A stretch of DNA of 64,000 bases, from positions 2,852,001 to 2,916,000 of the forward strand of contig JABWDB010000004.1 in assembly GCA_019614645.1 (NCBI GenBank). Direction: 5' to 3'. This document shows positions 13,187 to 25,176 of this stretch, one piece after another (position 1 is the first letter of the stretch; each line of letters begins with the position of its first letter). The translations under genes and the position numbers were made by a program. The notes beneath the pieces are model-generated. The model was not told the DNA's origin and did no database searches. It saw only the letters and a program-made list of their open reading frames with translations. This DNA comes from Stratiolaelaps scimitus. Its lineage: Eukaryota; Arthropoda; Arachnida; Mesostigmata; Laelapidae.

Positions 13187-16100
13187 TATGTGTCTCAGCG
13201 TCTCTCGTGTTGCTGCATTCTTCACAGGCTCAATACTTGGACTGTCTCCAATTACGGGTCTCGACGAATATTTTCAATCGACAAAGTTAGAGCATTGCGG
13301 GAATATTCGCCCCATGGGTTCGTCGTTGTCATTATTTCCCTACGATGCAGAGTAACTTACATAGATACCGTTTAAAAGATAGGACACATCATGCACGATG
13401 CATGCCGCGTCGCTGGCCTCCTGAAATCCTGCTGCTTCGGAGGCTTAGGGGGTTTCCTGTACATCGTGTCGCTCTGCAGGTCTACATGGTGGCATTTCAT
13501 CCATAGTAGCATATATTCACTATGTACCTATGCTGCACTCTGCGGCTACCACACGGACGTTGATGGGGTTGCACGAAACGAGTGATATGTTGATACGGCC
13601 CCCATTGCGCGAATGATAAATTAGTTTAGCCAAGGGCATGATAATTAGTAGCGAGTTTAACACAGCATGGGCACTGCACAACCAGCCTTTTCATACTACG
13701 ATAGGGGGGCGGGGGGGCTTTGCGGCTGGGGACCTCGCTGCTCGCTCTTCTATCCGCTAAAACGGGAATCTGCCGGGAGTGTTCGGAGTGGTGTACGAAG
13801 AGGCGGAGTGCAGACAGGAGGCAAAGAGAGAGAACGAGAAAGATAGAGAGAGACAAAGAGAGATGTGGCTCTAACCGATGTGGCTGCGGTAGTGCGTTAT
13901 GGACGCGATGGACCTTCGGGGATCTTCGAGTCCGTTGAAGGCAACGCCAGCCACCATTAGCGGGGCCTCGGGGCTCGTGTGCGCGAGCGACCACTACTGC
14001 TGCCGTACACGACAGGCGAATCCGAAGGGAATTCTTTGTAGTCAACGTGGCCCGCTCACAATGATAGACGCGGTGGAGACAACGGGGCCGCCTGGCCGCA
14101 ACTGCCTGTTGCAGTCATCGTATAGGCCATTCATTGTAACAGACGGAACAATCGAGAGCGTAGTAGCGGTACAGTGAACGGCGAGGTCGGTAATGCTATA
14201 GAATAGAAGCGCTTTTATTTTCTTAAAAGCAGTGGTGATTTGTCCTTAAGATCACCCACTCACTCGAAAACGTTAGCCTATGTAGGGTCGTAGTCGGGGA
14301 ACGGTGGCGGGTAGGTGCCCATAAAACAGAGACGAGCGATGTGCAGCAACAAGATTCATTTGTTTTCGATCCAGGACCATTGTATTGATTTACTATGACT
14401 ATGTCACTGGGATCGGTGCTTTTCATTGGGACGTCCGGCATTACACTAGACATTACAAATACAATCGCAGTATCGTACTACAACGCACGAATATGCACAC
14501 TTGTTCTCGTTGCTAATCCTCCATCTTTCTCGTTGACGTCGTATGTTGACTGGTCATTGTATTTTTTCCACGGGACGGTGGCACAGATACGCGCGTCTAC
14601 CTATTACCAGCCTCTTCTACAAACAGTGCAAGGAAGGAGAGCTTGCACGTCGTTTCATTGTAGCGAGATCAAGGCAACGAGGAGGCCGCACTCACTCAGT
14701 GAGGATTCGATGACGATGAGGTGCGAGTGGAAGAACCGTTAAGAGTCGCTCCTGTCCGACGATTCCGACCTGCTGCCGCTATCGGCGCTGCGGGTACCTG
14801 CCACCGCAGACATTTGTCCGTCATGATGAGCCAGGAGGGCAGGAACGAGAGAAAATGCGAGAGTGAGAGAGAGAAAGAAAGAAAACTCGTGCTGCTAGGT
14901 TTTTGGAAAGACGACGATGCTTGGTGTGGGATCGGTTGGGGTAGATGCAGGTGTGCGATTAAATGCTGTGGATAGTCATCGTCTTTTTCTGGATGTGTGC
15001 AAGTTGTGGCGCCCATAGCAGCACCAGCGGCGGCTTCGGCGGCGACGACGACGACGATGAGAACGACGGCGAATGGGGTGGCTGGCTTCGACCGGCCGCA
15101 GCGTCCAAACAGTGTGCTCTGTGGTACTTTGGGGACACCGTCGCACAGCGAGCAACATCGAGCTGCAGCAGCAGCAGCCGCCGCCACCGCTTTCGCCGCT
15201 GCTTCAGCCGCTGGCGCAGCTCGGACGCTTGTGCGGGGGCACGGGGAGCAGTCAGCTCGGCTGCCGACCGGCGTAAGGCTTTGTTGCAGGAACGGAGGTC
15301 AGGAGGACGGGCTCTGTCTGCGGGGGACGGCTCGCATGGCGATGAAAAATGCGTTAAGTGCCTTCGGAGCCAGACGTGTAATTATCGTACAAAGAAGCGA
15401 GCGCCCCCGTCGGCCCATCGTCCGGACCCCCCCTGCCCGCAAGTCTCTTTGCTCGTGGCTTGCTTTGCCCTTCTTGGCTTGACGGATGCTCACTCTAATG
15501 GCAGCGAACGTTCCCCGGTTGGTTCATGAGCATGGATAGCTGCAACAGCAGACGCGGCGGCAGCGCCGGCAACCTTCATAGCCTCACGGCCGCCGCGGCT
15601 AAGCACCCGCGCGGCGTCGAGACCTGCGGAAGATCCACCAGGGAACGAACACAAGAAGAAGACCACCCCCATCTATCTCTCTTTCATCGTCATCTCTCTC
15701 TCTCTCTCTCTCGCCCCGACTCTTGCTGAACTCTGACCGGGATGGGCCTTTTAGCTTACCTTTCATGTGTTTTCGCTGGGGTTTGCCGGGTTCCTGAGTC
15801 CAGGCGGCGGTACTTGCTTACCAGTGACGGGCTTTCGGGGTCCGAGGAGGGGCGTCGTTCGCGGCTCGTGCTGTGATGGCGGCGTTTCCGTTGGACGTTG
15901 TGCTGGCTAACGGAGCGAGGCGGGTCGTTCGGGTACAAGGCGAACTCTTTCGCGGTTTCCTCTTCCTCTTTCTCTCCCTCCCTCCCTCGCTCTCAGTTTC
16001 GCGAAAGACGCAAATTATTTCCAGCTTCTCGTACCCTTCCGCTAGAAATATGATGGCTGGTCGTTACATACATAAACGCTTCCACACCCACACACAGCCG

Positions 16101-16649
16101 CAGCCGGATGGGCAGAGGGCGAAACGCAATGCAGGTTATACGAGCGCAACAGCCGAGGATGGAAACGCTGCCCGCTGACATATATATATATATATATATA
16201 TATAAATTTGTAAACACAACACTGCCTATTACGTGAGCATTAATTCACGTTCAAGTTGCTACTGAAAATACAACTAGCGCTCACTGGAGCGCGTTAGTAG
16301 CTAGCAGGCATATGTGAGTGGGTAGGTGGGTAGGCGATTGATGAAACATTCGCTGCTCATTAGACCAACCATTCGTTGAACAAATATCAACCATTTTCTT
16401 CATCGCCGGCGCACCAAGCGCGATCTCCGTTGTATAGTATCGTTAATGAGCGTAAGTGTATAATACAATTATCCTGTAATATCATACTGTTACCACGCCT
16501 AACCATCGTCATCTCATGGCTGTCGACTAATTACTACTTGCTACCTAATTTGTGTGTTGTCATCTAATTGTGTGTCTGTGTTTCACTCGTTCGTTTTACA
16601 ATATTCGCGCATCATGCTTACTGCCTATGCTTGTCTCGTGTAATTGCAG
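13187..16649 (+). other. X11 intron 1, last part, with an internal GC-rich island
   Basis: Sequence 13680-15950 is GC-rich and full of overlapping open frames in several phases, with Ala-, Asp- or Arg-rich translations typical of CpG-rich non-coding DNA. A (CTC)n/(CT)n run is near 15690 and an (AT)n run at 16177-16203. The island could be an alternative promoter or first exon for X11 (an ATG at 15526 starts MSMDSCNSRRGG), but no good donor follows it. No supported gene is seen. Confidence 0.4.
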
Positions 16650-17000
16650 CCAGCGAAACGCGAGAACGGATCGAGATGGCGGGCGGTCGAGAGGTGGTTT
16701 CGTCTGCAAAGAAAAGCTCCTCGGTTCGCGCCAAGAAACAGCGGCGTGAACCGCTCAACCTAATGGATGACAATAGGCCGTTAGGCGGTGGAGGCGGAGG
16801 AGTGCTGGACGGGTCCTCGGCAATGGCCACCACGACTGCTCTGCCAGGAACGATCGCGATGAGCAATGGATTGCTACTTGACAGAGCCGCAGAGAGGATT
16901 AACCGATCGGAAAGGGAACTCGTCGACGTCACGAGACAACAGCGACAGCAACACCAGCAGCAGCAGCAACAGCAGCACGACGTCGTATACGACGATATCG
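16650..17000 (+). CDS. X11/Mint exon 2 (polyQ-containing)
   Basis: The acceptor is tgtaattgcag and the donor is GTAAGC. It enters and leaves in phase 1. It encodes a basic segment (AKKSSSVRAKKQRRE), a six-Gly run, Thr/Ala-rich sequence, and a His/Gln run (QQHQQQQQQQH) followed by DVVYDDIG. The first ATG (MAGGREVV) in this exon could serve as a start in an alternative transcript. There is no recognisable folded domain; in the family this part is variable between species. Confidence 0.8.
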
Positions 17001-18640
17001 GTAAGCGCTTGCTGTGGATGGAGGCGGCTTGCTCTCAGGCTGGGGCAAGGGGTCTGCTGGGCTCATGGTTGGGACGTTCAGACAGACCGACAGACCGGCA
17101 GACAGACAGACAGATAGAGAGGCCACACGGTGGAAACATCGGTTTTGTTTTTGTTGTGAATGTTGCTCGTCGTGTCCAGCTGGCAACTAAACGCACTGAG
17201 CTGAAAAGGTAGAGACCCACACAGAGACACACTGAGACAGGCAGATCGATGTGCGCCTGGGCAAAGTGACTTTTGCATCTAAGATATTATAGAAGACGAC
17301 AGATGAGTAGTCTACGGGTGTGTTGAGATGAGCTATGGAAGGGAACGACTGTGCGTGCTATTGTAGTTTATATTGTCGCTAGCTGTCATGGAACATATGT
17401 CTGACTGGTGGCACTTCCGGTGGCGATAGTCGATAACATGAGATAGGAAAAAAAAAGCGCGGGGTGGGGACGGGCGGCGGCAGTAGCGCGCAATTTGACT
17501 AGGGGCATTATGAATCGTACGACGAAATAGTATCCGAGACAGATATCACGGCTAGTAATCGCATTGTTGCCATCACGTGCATATGCTCAGGCATGCGCAT
17601 ACTGCTTGCGTGGGCACATTTGCACTCATGCAGGCAAATATATGTCCAGTTGAGTGTTTGCAATTGTAGATGTGTTTGACAGGTTAAGATAAGCGGTATA
17701 TCAAACGTGCTGTGTGTACAAGTCTCCTCCGGTCAACGTACGGGTGTATTGCTTATCATATGTTAGCATTACACTTGGCATTAGCTTAGCTTGTGTGTAT
17801 GTGTGTGTGTGTATAAATTGATACGTCAATATGTGTGTTTTCCAGAACTTCATGCCTGTCGGAGAAGCCTACTGATGATTATGCGGATGTCAAATAGTTA
17901 ACACAAGACGCACACGTAGATATCTAGTGGTAAACTACGATAATTATAATATCGGTTTCTCAAGTAATTGTATTTAAATTGATCGATTTGAAGTCTTGAT
18001 GACTCTCTCGGCAAATGCACGCAAGAATAATTCGATTCTGGCATGAGAGAAAATTTATGACGCTTTTATCATCATCCTATTCTTCTCGTTTTTTTGCCTA
18101 CATCTACTAGACAACTTTCATTTTGCGCCAACGAGTGAACCCACAGTAAAACTTCGTATAAGACGAAGCATTGGCAATATTTTTTGCAAAATTACCAATT
18201 ATCTCACCCTGATATATACTACAATAGTAGCATATTCACATTGGTCATATTCATCCGTTTTGTTTTTGTTCATTCATTAGTCCGTAGGTCCTTCAGATAT
18301 CGAGAAACACGTTTGATTGGGTGCACAAAAACAAATTGTCCCCAGTTACAACGATATATATATATATATATATATATCGTATATTATGTCATTTGTATGC
18401 ATGATGTTCGTTTCTATGTTACATACGCATATCCAGCGTTTATGAGCGTACGATAAAATTCATACGATATTTGAATAAACAAGTCTGCTGATTGATTGAT
18501 TTTCGATGCGCCTCTCTCTCTCTCGCTCTCACTTTCTCTCACCTAATATATCTTCCTCTTTCCAACATCTAATATCTGCCCCGTCATCGTGTGATCTATT
18601 CGGCTCTGTTCTTTCCATTGTCGCGGCCGCGCGTTCTCAG
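17001..18640 (+). other. X11 intron 2
   Basis: AT-rich intron sequence with (GACA)n-like repeats near 17080-17115, a (GT)n run near 17796 and an (AT)n run at 18355-18377. A pyrimidine-rich (CT)n stretch at 18510-18540 lies about 100 bp before the next acceptor. No gene is seen. Confidence 0.6.
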
Positions 18641-18883
18641 ACGATGGCGGTTTAATGGCTCCACCATCGCCAACGCCGTCTGCGCCGATACACGCCGGCG
18701 GCCTGAATGGGATCCAGGAGGAAGGCAGTGAGTGTTCCGAGCTGCCGACGCACGGCGCTGATCGACTTGGGGCTTCCCGGGACCTCTCACCGCCGGGAGG
18801 TGTCCGGGTCGTATCTGATCTGCTGGGACCTTCACCGCCTCCGCCTCCGCCCACGTTGCTTAACGGCCACTCGGCCATGAACG
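18641..18883 (+). CDS. X11/Mint exon 3 (Pro-rich)
   Basis: The acceptor is gcgcgttctcag and the donor is GTAAGA. It enters and leaves in phase 1. The encoded segment is Pro/Gly-rich (PPSPTPSAPIHAGG, later a PSPPPPPPT run), consistent with the disordered N-terminal half of Mint proteins. The 243-nt length is divisible by three with matching phases, so the exon could be skipped without breaking the frame. Confidence 0.82.
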
Positions 18884-19361
18884 GTAAGAACGGACACGGG
18901 GGGAGGCAATATCACAACGGGACACACGACCTATTCGACTCTATGATGATCGCGCAGCATTCGATCGCGAAATTGATTCATTGATTCGTCTCGCGCTCTC
19001 ACTGGTTTCCATCCATGTGCAATAAGCACGGTCGGGAATTTGTATAAGTGCTCTATGTGAATAGATCGACTTGTTGACTGTGCCATGCCGGGGAGCCCAT
19101 GTGATATTTACATAAATACGAATAAGCAACTGCTTTATATTATATAATATATAATAGTAATCAAAGGATGCATTTCGTTTCGCGTGGACAATATTGCCAC
19201 ATGGATTGTCGTATTATTGTTATTCTTGTCTAAACCTTAACCAAAGCGTTATATATATATATATATCGCGAGACCAATAACGAACCACATTCTTTACTCA
19301 CGATGATAAACAACCATTGCTCCTGTTCGCTTGAATCTGATCCACCATGCTCTCTCTATAG
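18884..19361 (+). other. X11 intron 3
   Basis: A short AT-rich intron with an (AT)n run at about 19249-19266 and the acceptor tctctctatag. Nothing else is seen. Confidence 0.7.
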
Positions 19362-19800
19362 GTGGCTCATCGATGAAGAGTCTCGACGAATTGTCGTGTA
19401 GCAATTCCTGCGACACGTCAACATCGCAGGGGGATGAGGGCGTCGCACGCGTGATCGGCACCGTGCCTATTGCCCAGTACGAGGGATCGCCGCGTCGTTA
19501 TGGACGTCCTAAAAGGAGCTCCGGTCTACCCGGCTACCCGCAGAGGGTGTACGCGCCCGCCAAGGACAAGGCCAAAGATAATGACAGGGCAGATAGATGT
19601 GAGCGGGACAGAGATCGTCAGGAACGGCTTGAGCGACAACAGCAGCAGCAACAACAACAACACCACCAACTACAGGACGATGGCGATGAGAAGGATTTGA
19701 AGAAAGAGAATGAAGCCGTGCAGCTGCTCAGCGAGCTGCTCAACGGAAGTGTCAAGAATGACAAGGGCTCGCCTACCGATTTTAGCGATCTGGACTACCG
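19362..19800 (+). CDS. X11/Mint exon 4 (conserved PYEGSPRR-like motif, polyQ)
   Basis: It enters in phase 1 and leaves in phase 2 at a GTTAGT donor. It encodes a Ser-rich start (GGSSMKSLDELSCSNSCDTS), then the motif AQYEGSPRRYG followed by SGLPGYPQRVYAP, which looks like the conserved short motifs of arthropod and vertebrate Mint N-terminal regions. A charged KDKAKDNDRADR stretch follows, then an eight-residue glutamine run, then an acidic/helical end (ENEAVQLLSELLNG). The short motifs could bind partners such as Munc18 or CASK, but I cannot assign them. Confidence 0.88.
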
Positions 19801-20326
19801 GTTAGTATGGATATAAGCTAAGAGGGAATATCTATTGAGCAATTTCGTGAGCAGGGGCGAAGTAGCCTGTACCAGTATGATGCTGTACAAACGGTGGTAT
19901 TGGATAGGGAGACCCGCCACTTTCTATGGGGATTGCAATGTCTCTGGCGGTACCGTGAGTTTGACAAACATTTCCTCCTCCTAAAACAAAAGGTAGAGAT
20001 ATAAAATAAATGCGATGCAAGCGCTTGGCCGGGTTCGCCAGGTTGTTCCGCAGTGATGTTTATCAGATATGTCTCACTCTCTCTTTCTGTATATATATGT
20101 ATAATGGTTTTTTGCTCTGTCTGCATTTAGTAGTAACTTAATGCACAGATATCCAATTGAGCGTTACCAATTGAGCGTTATTGATTTTCATTAGGATACA
20201 CAATCAGCAACCCATCATCTCGGTAGAAATTTGTAGTTTGTTCCAGCCCCGAATGACAATTATGAATACGTCCTTAAAAACAGCACCATGGACTCGCTTT
20301 TCTAAATATCCCGACACAGTTACCGC

Positions 20327-20362
<36 letters not shown>

Positions 20363-20618
20363 CTTGCGCAACTTGGTAGACGCCTGTGGCTGATTAAGCG
20401 TTCTTGCCTATCCCACCCTGTCCGAGCAGCGTAGCATTGATTCGAAGTGTGAATTCGTATTTATGCAAAGCCAACATCTATTCTTATTAAGTTATTTATG
20501 CAACCCCCGTAAAAAGTCCAAGCGTATCCACGTCAACGTATTAATGAGTTTTCGTTTACGATCCGGTGACGTCTGCGTCTTTGTGGTCATCGTTTTTAAC
20601 TGACAGATTATCGTATAG
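19801..20618 (+). other. X11 intron 4
   Basis: AT-rich intron with an (AT)n run at about 20329-20361. The acceptor of the next exon is attatcgtatag. No gene is seen. Confidence 0.65.
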
Positions 20619-20997
20619 GCCAGTGACGGATCGTGAAGATCGGGAACGAGACCGCCAGCAGACTCAGCTACAACAACAACAACAACAGCAGCAGCAGCAG
20701 CAACAGGGCCGCGGAGAGAATAATAAAAATGATCGAGGAGGCAACTCGTATGTGGCCCAACGTCTTGCTTCTCCTGTGAAGGAGACCCGCGGAGGTGAGG
20801 TGCAGTGTCACCCGGGACAGACTAGCCCGGGCGGGTCCTCGTGTGCGCCACCTGTACCGCCGAAACTGAACCTGAGCAATGGTACGAGCCCTGAGGAACC
20901 CCAGTACGCCACAGTACGCAAAGGCGGCCTCAAAGACCATCAGGCGCCGACGCACGGCCACGCCGACACCAAGGAGATGGTTATGCTTCATGAAAGG
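20619..20997 (+). CDS. X11/Mint exon 5 (polyQ, Pro-rich, YATVRKGG motif)
   Basis: It enters in phase 2 (completing an Arg codon) and leaves in phase 0 at a GTGGGT donor. It encodes an Arg/Asp/Glu-rich start, a long glutamine run from mixed CAA/CAG codons, an Asn/Gly segment, and a Pro-rich segment (CAPPVPPKLNLSNG) leading to EEPQYATVRKGGLKDH. The YATVRKGG tyrosine context resembles a phosphotyrosine/SH2-type site, but this is inference. Confidence 0.85.
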
Positions 20998-21445
20998 GTG
21001 GGTATTGCATATCGGGCTTTTGTCTTGTTTTTCCATTTTTCCTTCACGTGAAGTTGTGCACGTGTCTGCTATTACCGACGGACATCTTCGCACACTCTGA
21101 CGACAGAACCTCTCTCGAATCGAAAGTGTTCGAGGCGGTCATTTTTTGGGGCTTGCTTGTTGTTGACACGATTTCGGATCCACTACGCGGTATACGATTC
21201 CCTGTGACGAAATGAGGAGGTATTGTCGCAAATTAGTAAGGTTCGGCTAAACGATGTGTATGGGCCAACTCCGCATAGTGGTAATTAATCGTATACGTGT
21301 TTTAGCTCTAATCAAGACGAAAGGGCAAACATATAGAAACTGGTCAGACCGAGTTCCTTCGAAAGGCTGAGTTGTTTCGAAATGAGCAAAAGAACAATAC
21401 ACGGACGCTTGTATCATAGCCATTAATTCTTGATTTCGTGCACAG
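20998..21445 (+). other. X11 intron 5
   Basis: An unremarkable 448-bp intron. Nothing is seen beyond its splice sites. Confidence 0.65.
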
Positions 21446-21590
21446 GTGCAACAGCACTCTCTCCAGGTAGACATGGTAGGCGAGCTAGACGATTTCCTGG
21501 GAATGGACACCTCAATGCGGAATTTGACAGTTTCACCTTCAGTATCCAATACTGACGACTGTGATACTGTCGATTCGGACGGCACCGAAG
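21446..21590 (+). CDS. X11/Mint exon 6
   Basis: The acceptor is tttcgtgcacag and the donor is GTAACT. It enters in phase 0 and leaves in phase 1. It encodes VQQHSLQVDMVGELDDFLG followed by a Ser/Thr/Asp-rich stretch (VSNTDDCDTVDSDGTE). A second AG 21 nt downstream (acceptor ending at 21466) keeps the frame and would remove seven residues, so tandem acceptor use is possible. The acidic GELDDFLG piece looks like a short linear motif. Confidence 0.82.
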
Positions 21591-21978
21591 GTAACTTTAG
21601 ACGAAACATTCGAGCTGAATAATGAGACATGTTATGGATATAATGAGAGCAGTTTGTTCACAGATCTCACCGTACGTTATCTAAAATGACAAAGAACGAT
21701 TCTCTGCATTTCGGACAGACCTGTGACGTAACGGCAACCACTGGCAGAATGCATGGGCCAGGATTTCTCTTCAACGAACACTCAGTGACAGCATTAGTTG
21801 AGCATTTCTTTATTTGTTGATCTTCAGCAGATACAACTCCTGTGTATGTTCTAAGCGCGTTTTCCCTCTTCCTTGTCTATTTCTACTTTATCTCTATCCT
21901 CTGTGGTTCCTTCGTCGTGTGTTGAATTGTGCCTTCGTCAACTCGGCTGGTTTGCCTGACCATCCTGACATTTCGTAG
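21591..21978 (+). other. X11 intron 6
   Basis: A 388-bp intron with a pyrimidine-rich second half. No other feature is seen. Confidence 0.65.
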
Positions 21979-22101
21979 GAGATCCGGACGAACTGCTGTC
22001 CATGGCCAACTCTGGAGGATCCCGCTTGATGCCTGTGCTCGAGGACGGCCTGTCTTCGGGGCATGTCAGCGAGAACGATAACGACGACGACGATGACACA
22101 G
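21979..22101 (+). CDS. X11/Mint exon 7 (acidic)
   Basis: The acceptor is ctgacatttcgtag and the donor is GTACAG. It enters and leaves in phase 1, 123 nt, so it can be skipped in frame. It encodes GDPDELLSMANSGGSRLMPV followed by an Asp-rich end (ENDNDDDDDT). Confidence 0.85.
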
Positions 22102-23952
22102 GTACAGCAGTTGGCTTAATGCGCAGCGGCCGGAAAATACGAGGTACCAGTCGAAGTCGGGGATTACGAACAGCCGCGTCGTGCCGGGTTCAGAAGGGCT
22201 CAAGGGCCAGCCATAGAGCCCCACGGCGGGTCAGGACACACTCGGGTATGAAGGGCTGAGCCAGATCAAACGCCTCAAGCACTGACTGCCACCTTTGCCG
22301 CTCACTGGCTTTGGCGACAAACGTCAAAACGCAATGCCACCATGCTGATGATGTCCGGGCCGGCAGCTTCGATCAAAACAAGACCTTGCTTTCCTATTTT
22401 CGTATAATTCCCTTTATATCGCTCTTTATCTCTCTCTCTCTCGCTCTCTCTATCTCTTCAACTGCCTCTCGAGAAATACGCCGAGTCAGTGGTTTACGCC
22501 TCGTTCACCACTGGTAGCGGTATTGTCAGCAAGCACCGGAGTATGCAGGCACCAGCTTAGGCAGTGGCTAAGAGGTCAGCCTGTTTGCACGACTCTGTCT
22601 TGGCTTGGATCACTGATCAGCATCCTCGATTCCCACAGCATTGTAGATGCGATACATATCCGGTGGTGATGACGAGCTATAATGTGCCTATAATGGGGTC
22701 GAGTGTTGTGTGGAGAGGGTGGGAGGATCAGACACGCAATAACGCGCGAGCTTAACCTGCACACATTTCTGGCTCTCGGATGGTAGCACAGAACGAGTGA
22801 TTGGTAGTGTCTGTCACGCGGAGTAGAGCAAGCAGAGAAAATTGAATAGCATCCTTTGCTGATACTGTCGCTTTCCTCTTGGTGAGGGTGTGGGAAGACA
22901 ATGGCAATGCTCGTTCCCGTACACATATACGTACCGGCGCAGGGTTTCCAAGGCACGCCAATTATTGGCATCCATATATATATATATGTACTCCACGATA
23001 TCGCCACCACGTAAACGGAAGTACGAAGTATTTAGCATATTGGATTACGTCTGTGCTAGGTTGAGAGGGATGACGAACCGCAGCAGAGGCGGCCGCGACG
23101 AATGCCTGGAACAGCTTCATCTCTATGCATTATATATGTTGAAAGGGTGGTGGTGGTAGTAGTAGGGTATCTATGAGACGCATCCCCGAGCACTGCTCCT
23201 ACATCGATCAGTCATGTAGCCGCGAGACGTCTGAGCACAACAGGGTAGCTATTCTGTTACTCAGTGTTTAGTGTAGATTTGTGCTGATGACGCGCCGATG
23301 CCGCATTCGTCTCGATCCTCTCATATCCTCTATCGGGATATATATTCATGTGTTGGCTCCGATGAGCCCCCTACGTAAATGGCGTATTCCGCCGCTCTGC
23401 CATACACGACTAACCGTCACCCCCGTTCTCTCATCCGCTTCCTATACTGATATGCTTACGATACGAACATGTATATACTATAGGAGATCACGCTCGACTG
23501 TAGTAGGTACGCGATAAGCACAGCTCATTATTAGTGCATCTCCCAACAAAGCGTTCTCATAGCGTAGCGCCGGCTGAATACTTCGGCGCGTTTTCGATCA
23601 ACAGATCCATTTCGGGATATACTTGCCTCGAACACGTTTCTCCGAAATGTACCCAACAGATGAGGCCTGCTAGAGGGTACATTAATTGTATTGTATTGCA
23701 CAGTGAATGCAGTTTAGCGCCTGGTGGTGACGGCAGAAAGAACGGGACGTTGTGAACGGACTGATCTATTTAGTTATCTAACGTTGTTATTTTTCCGTTT
23801 TTGTCGCTCGTGTCGATTTCTGTTTATGGTGGTTGGGCGCGGACCGGTTCATGTCGATAATGATGACGATAATGCCGGTGCTTGTGCTGTTCATGGTGGT
23901 GACGACAACGATGATGGCCTCGACCCCGACCCTGCTGTTGGTGTAATCGCAG
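22102..23952 (+). other. X11 intron 7
   Basis: Intron with a (CT)n run near 22430 and an (AT)n run near 22973-22987. The last 150 bp before the acceptor at 23952 are open in frame with the next exon and would encode an Asp/Gly-rich extension. I place the acceptor at gtgtaatcgcag because only that AG matches the incoming phase 1. Confidence 0.55.
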
Positions 23953-24304
23953 AAATGCCGCCGTCAGCACCGTTGCTTCTGGGCGGCGTAGGCGGTGGCG
24001 GTGGTGGCGTCGGCGGCGGAAGCGGCGGCGTCGTGGGCAGCGGTGGAAGCCACATGGGTGGCCAGGCATCGGTGTCCGATGCTATTCGCGAGATCAAGCA
24101 GGCGATCCAGCACTCGAAGGCGCAACAGCAGCAGCAACAGGTGAAGAAGTCCGCGGGTGATAGCGGTTGTGTGAGCCCGACGGATAAAAGCCAGCGCGAG
24201 CTGCGGGAGATTCGTGACCGCCAAATGGCGAACAGTGGTCAACAATTGCAACAAGCGGGCTCACAGCAGTCTGGCAACAACCAGCCACCCGTATGGGTGC
24301 CTAG
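23953..24304 (+). CDS. X11/Mint exon 8 (polyG, polyQ, coiled region)
   Basis: It enters in phase 1 and leaves in phase 2 at a GTGAGT donor. It encodes EMPPSAPLLLGG, long Gly/Val runs, then a helical segment SVSDAIREIKQAIQHSKAQ, a six-Gln run, and DSGCVSPTDKSQRELREIRD, a second predicted helix. It ends in Gln-rich sequence and QPPVWVPR. The Ile/Leu spacing in the two helices suggests coiled-coil potential. The upstream boundary is the least certain of the internal exons. Confidence 0.82.
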
Positions 24305-24379
24305 GTGAGTGGTGTACATGTGACGTAGAACCGTCCATAGCTTTTTTTCTTACAAGAGGTTAATGCAAAAGGCCTGACC

Positions 24380-24500
24380 GCGTATCAAGTCTCATCCGCG
24401 CTTTTGGCGCCGCTCTATCGCCAGGGCCACTGCGTGGGCGGCTCTGACCGTCAAAGTCTGCGAGGCCGCAGGTTCGAGCCTGAGCTCGGACGTCTTTGTC
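24380..24500 (+). repeat. tRNA-derived SINE-like fragment
   Basis: Within X11 intron 8, the stretch around 24446-24480 reads like the D arm to T arm of a Leu-type tRNA. A CTGACCGTCAAAGTC-like region is followed by GCAGGTTCGAGCC, a good match to the RNA polymerase III B box (GGTTCGANTCC). No acceptor stem closes it, so it is not an intact tRNA gene. It is most simply a SINE remnant. Confidence 0.45.
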
Positions 24501-24834
24501 CTAAAAAATGTCTACCTCTTGGTCCCCATGCAGGCCGAGACTTTGCACCTGCATCATAACCGGGACAAGGACTGATCTATGGGAAAAAGCCCGTTTCTAT
24601 TCATACGCATGCGTATCGATGACTGGCAGGGTGTGGCTAACTGCTCCGGATTCACAGGCGCTACGTGTACTGAATTGAACTTATTCACACTCGGAATAGT
24701 TCAAAGTCGGCCACTGCGTCGAATGTCAGACGCGTGCAAGAAATCGCGACAGCTGACCTTGAATTTGGCCGTTATTGTTGCTATTTTCGTTGTATAACTA
24801 TCATTGACCTTTCAAAAAACTGCTCATTTTTCAG

Positions 24835-24905
24835 AATGAACAGTGCTTTGACCCATACCGGCAACAATAGCACGGGAACAAACGACTCGACTCAGCAAGA
24901 AGATG
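24835..24905 (+). CDS. X11/Mint exon 9 (short)
   Basis: The acceptor is ctcatttttcag and the donor is GTACGT. It enters in phase 2 (finishing an Arg codon) and leaves in phase 1. This 71-nt exon encodes MNSALTHTGNNSTGTNDS and then TQQED. It is a polar linker ahead of the conserved segment in the next exon. Confidence 0.83.
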
Positions 24906-25176
24906 GTACGTAGACGAACAGCCCGTGTAACGATTTCACATGCTTAGTGACGCCTGTAGACGCCTTATTGAATCGATCCAGTTTCTATACAGCTGCGATA
25001 AGATTGTGCGGTGATTCGTGAGTGACCTCGGGTCCTCCTCGACCTCCGCGCACGGTTGTCTCCTCTAATCCCGGCCCGTTTCGTGTCCTACCTTCCACGT
25101 TGTTATCAACCAGCGTCGTTATGTGCTCACCTTTTTCCCTTCCGCTTCTTCTTGCATCTTCCAAATGTTCGCCCAG

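Noticed and set aside
14696..15529. Overlapping 160-190 codon frames on both strands
   Set aside because: Ala-, Ser- and Asp-run translations in two phases plus the antisense are all open; CpG-rich non-coding island.
23773..23952. Upstream extension of X11 exon 8
   Set aside because: The frame is open, but the only upstream AG (tatttag) would be in the wrong phase for the preceding exon.
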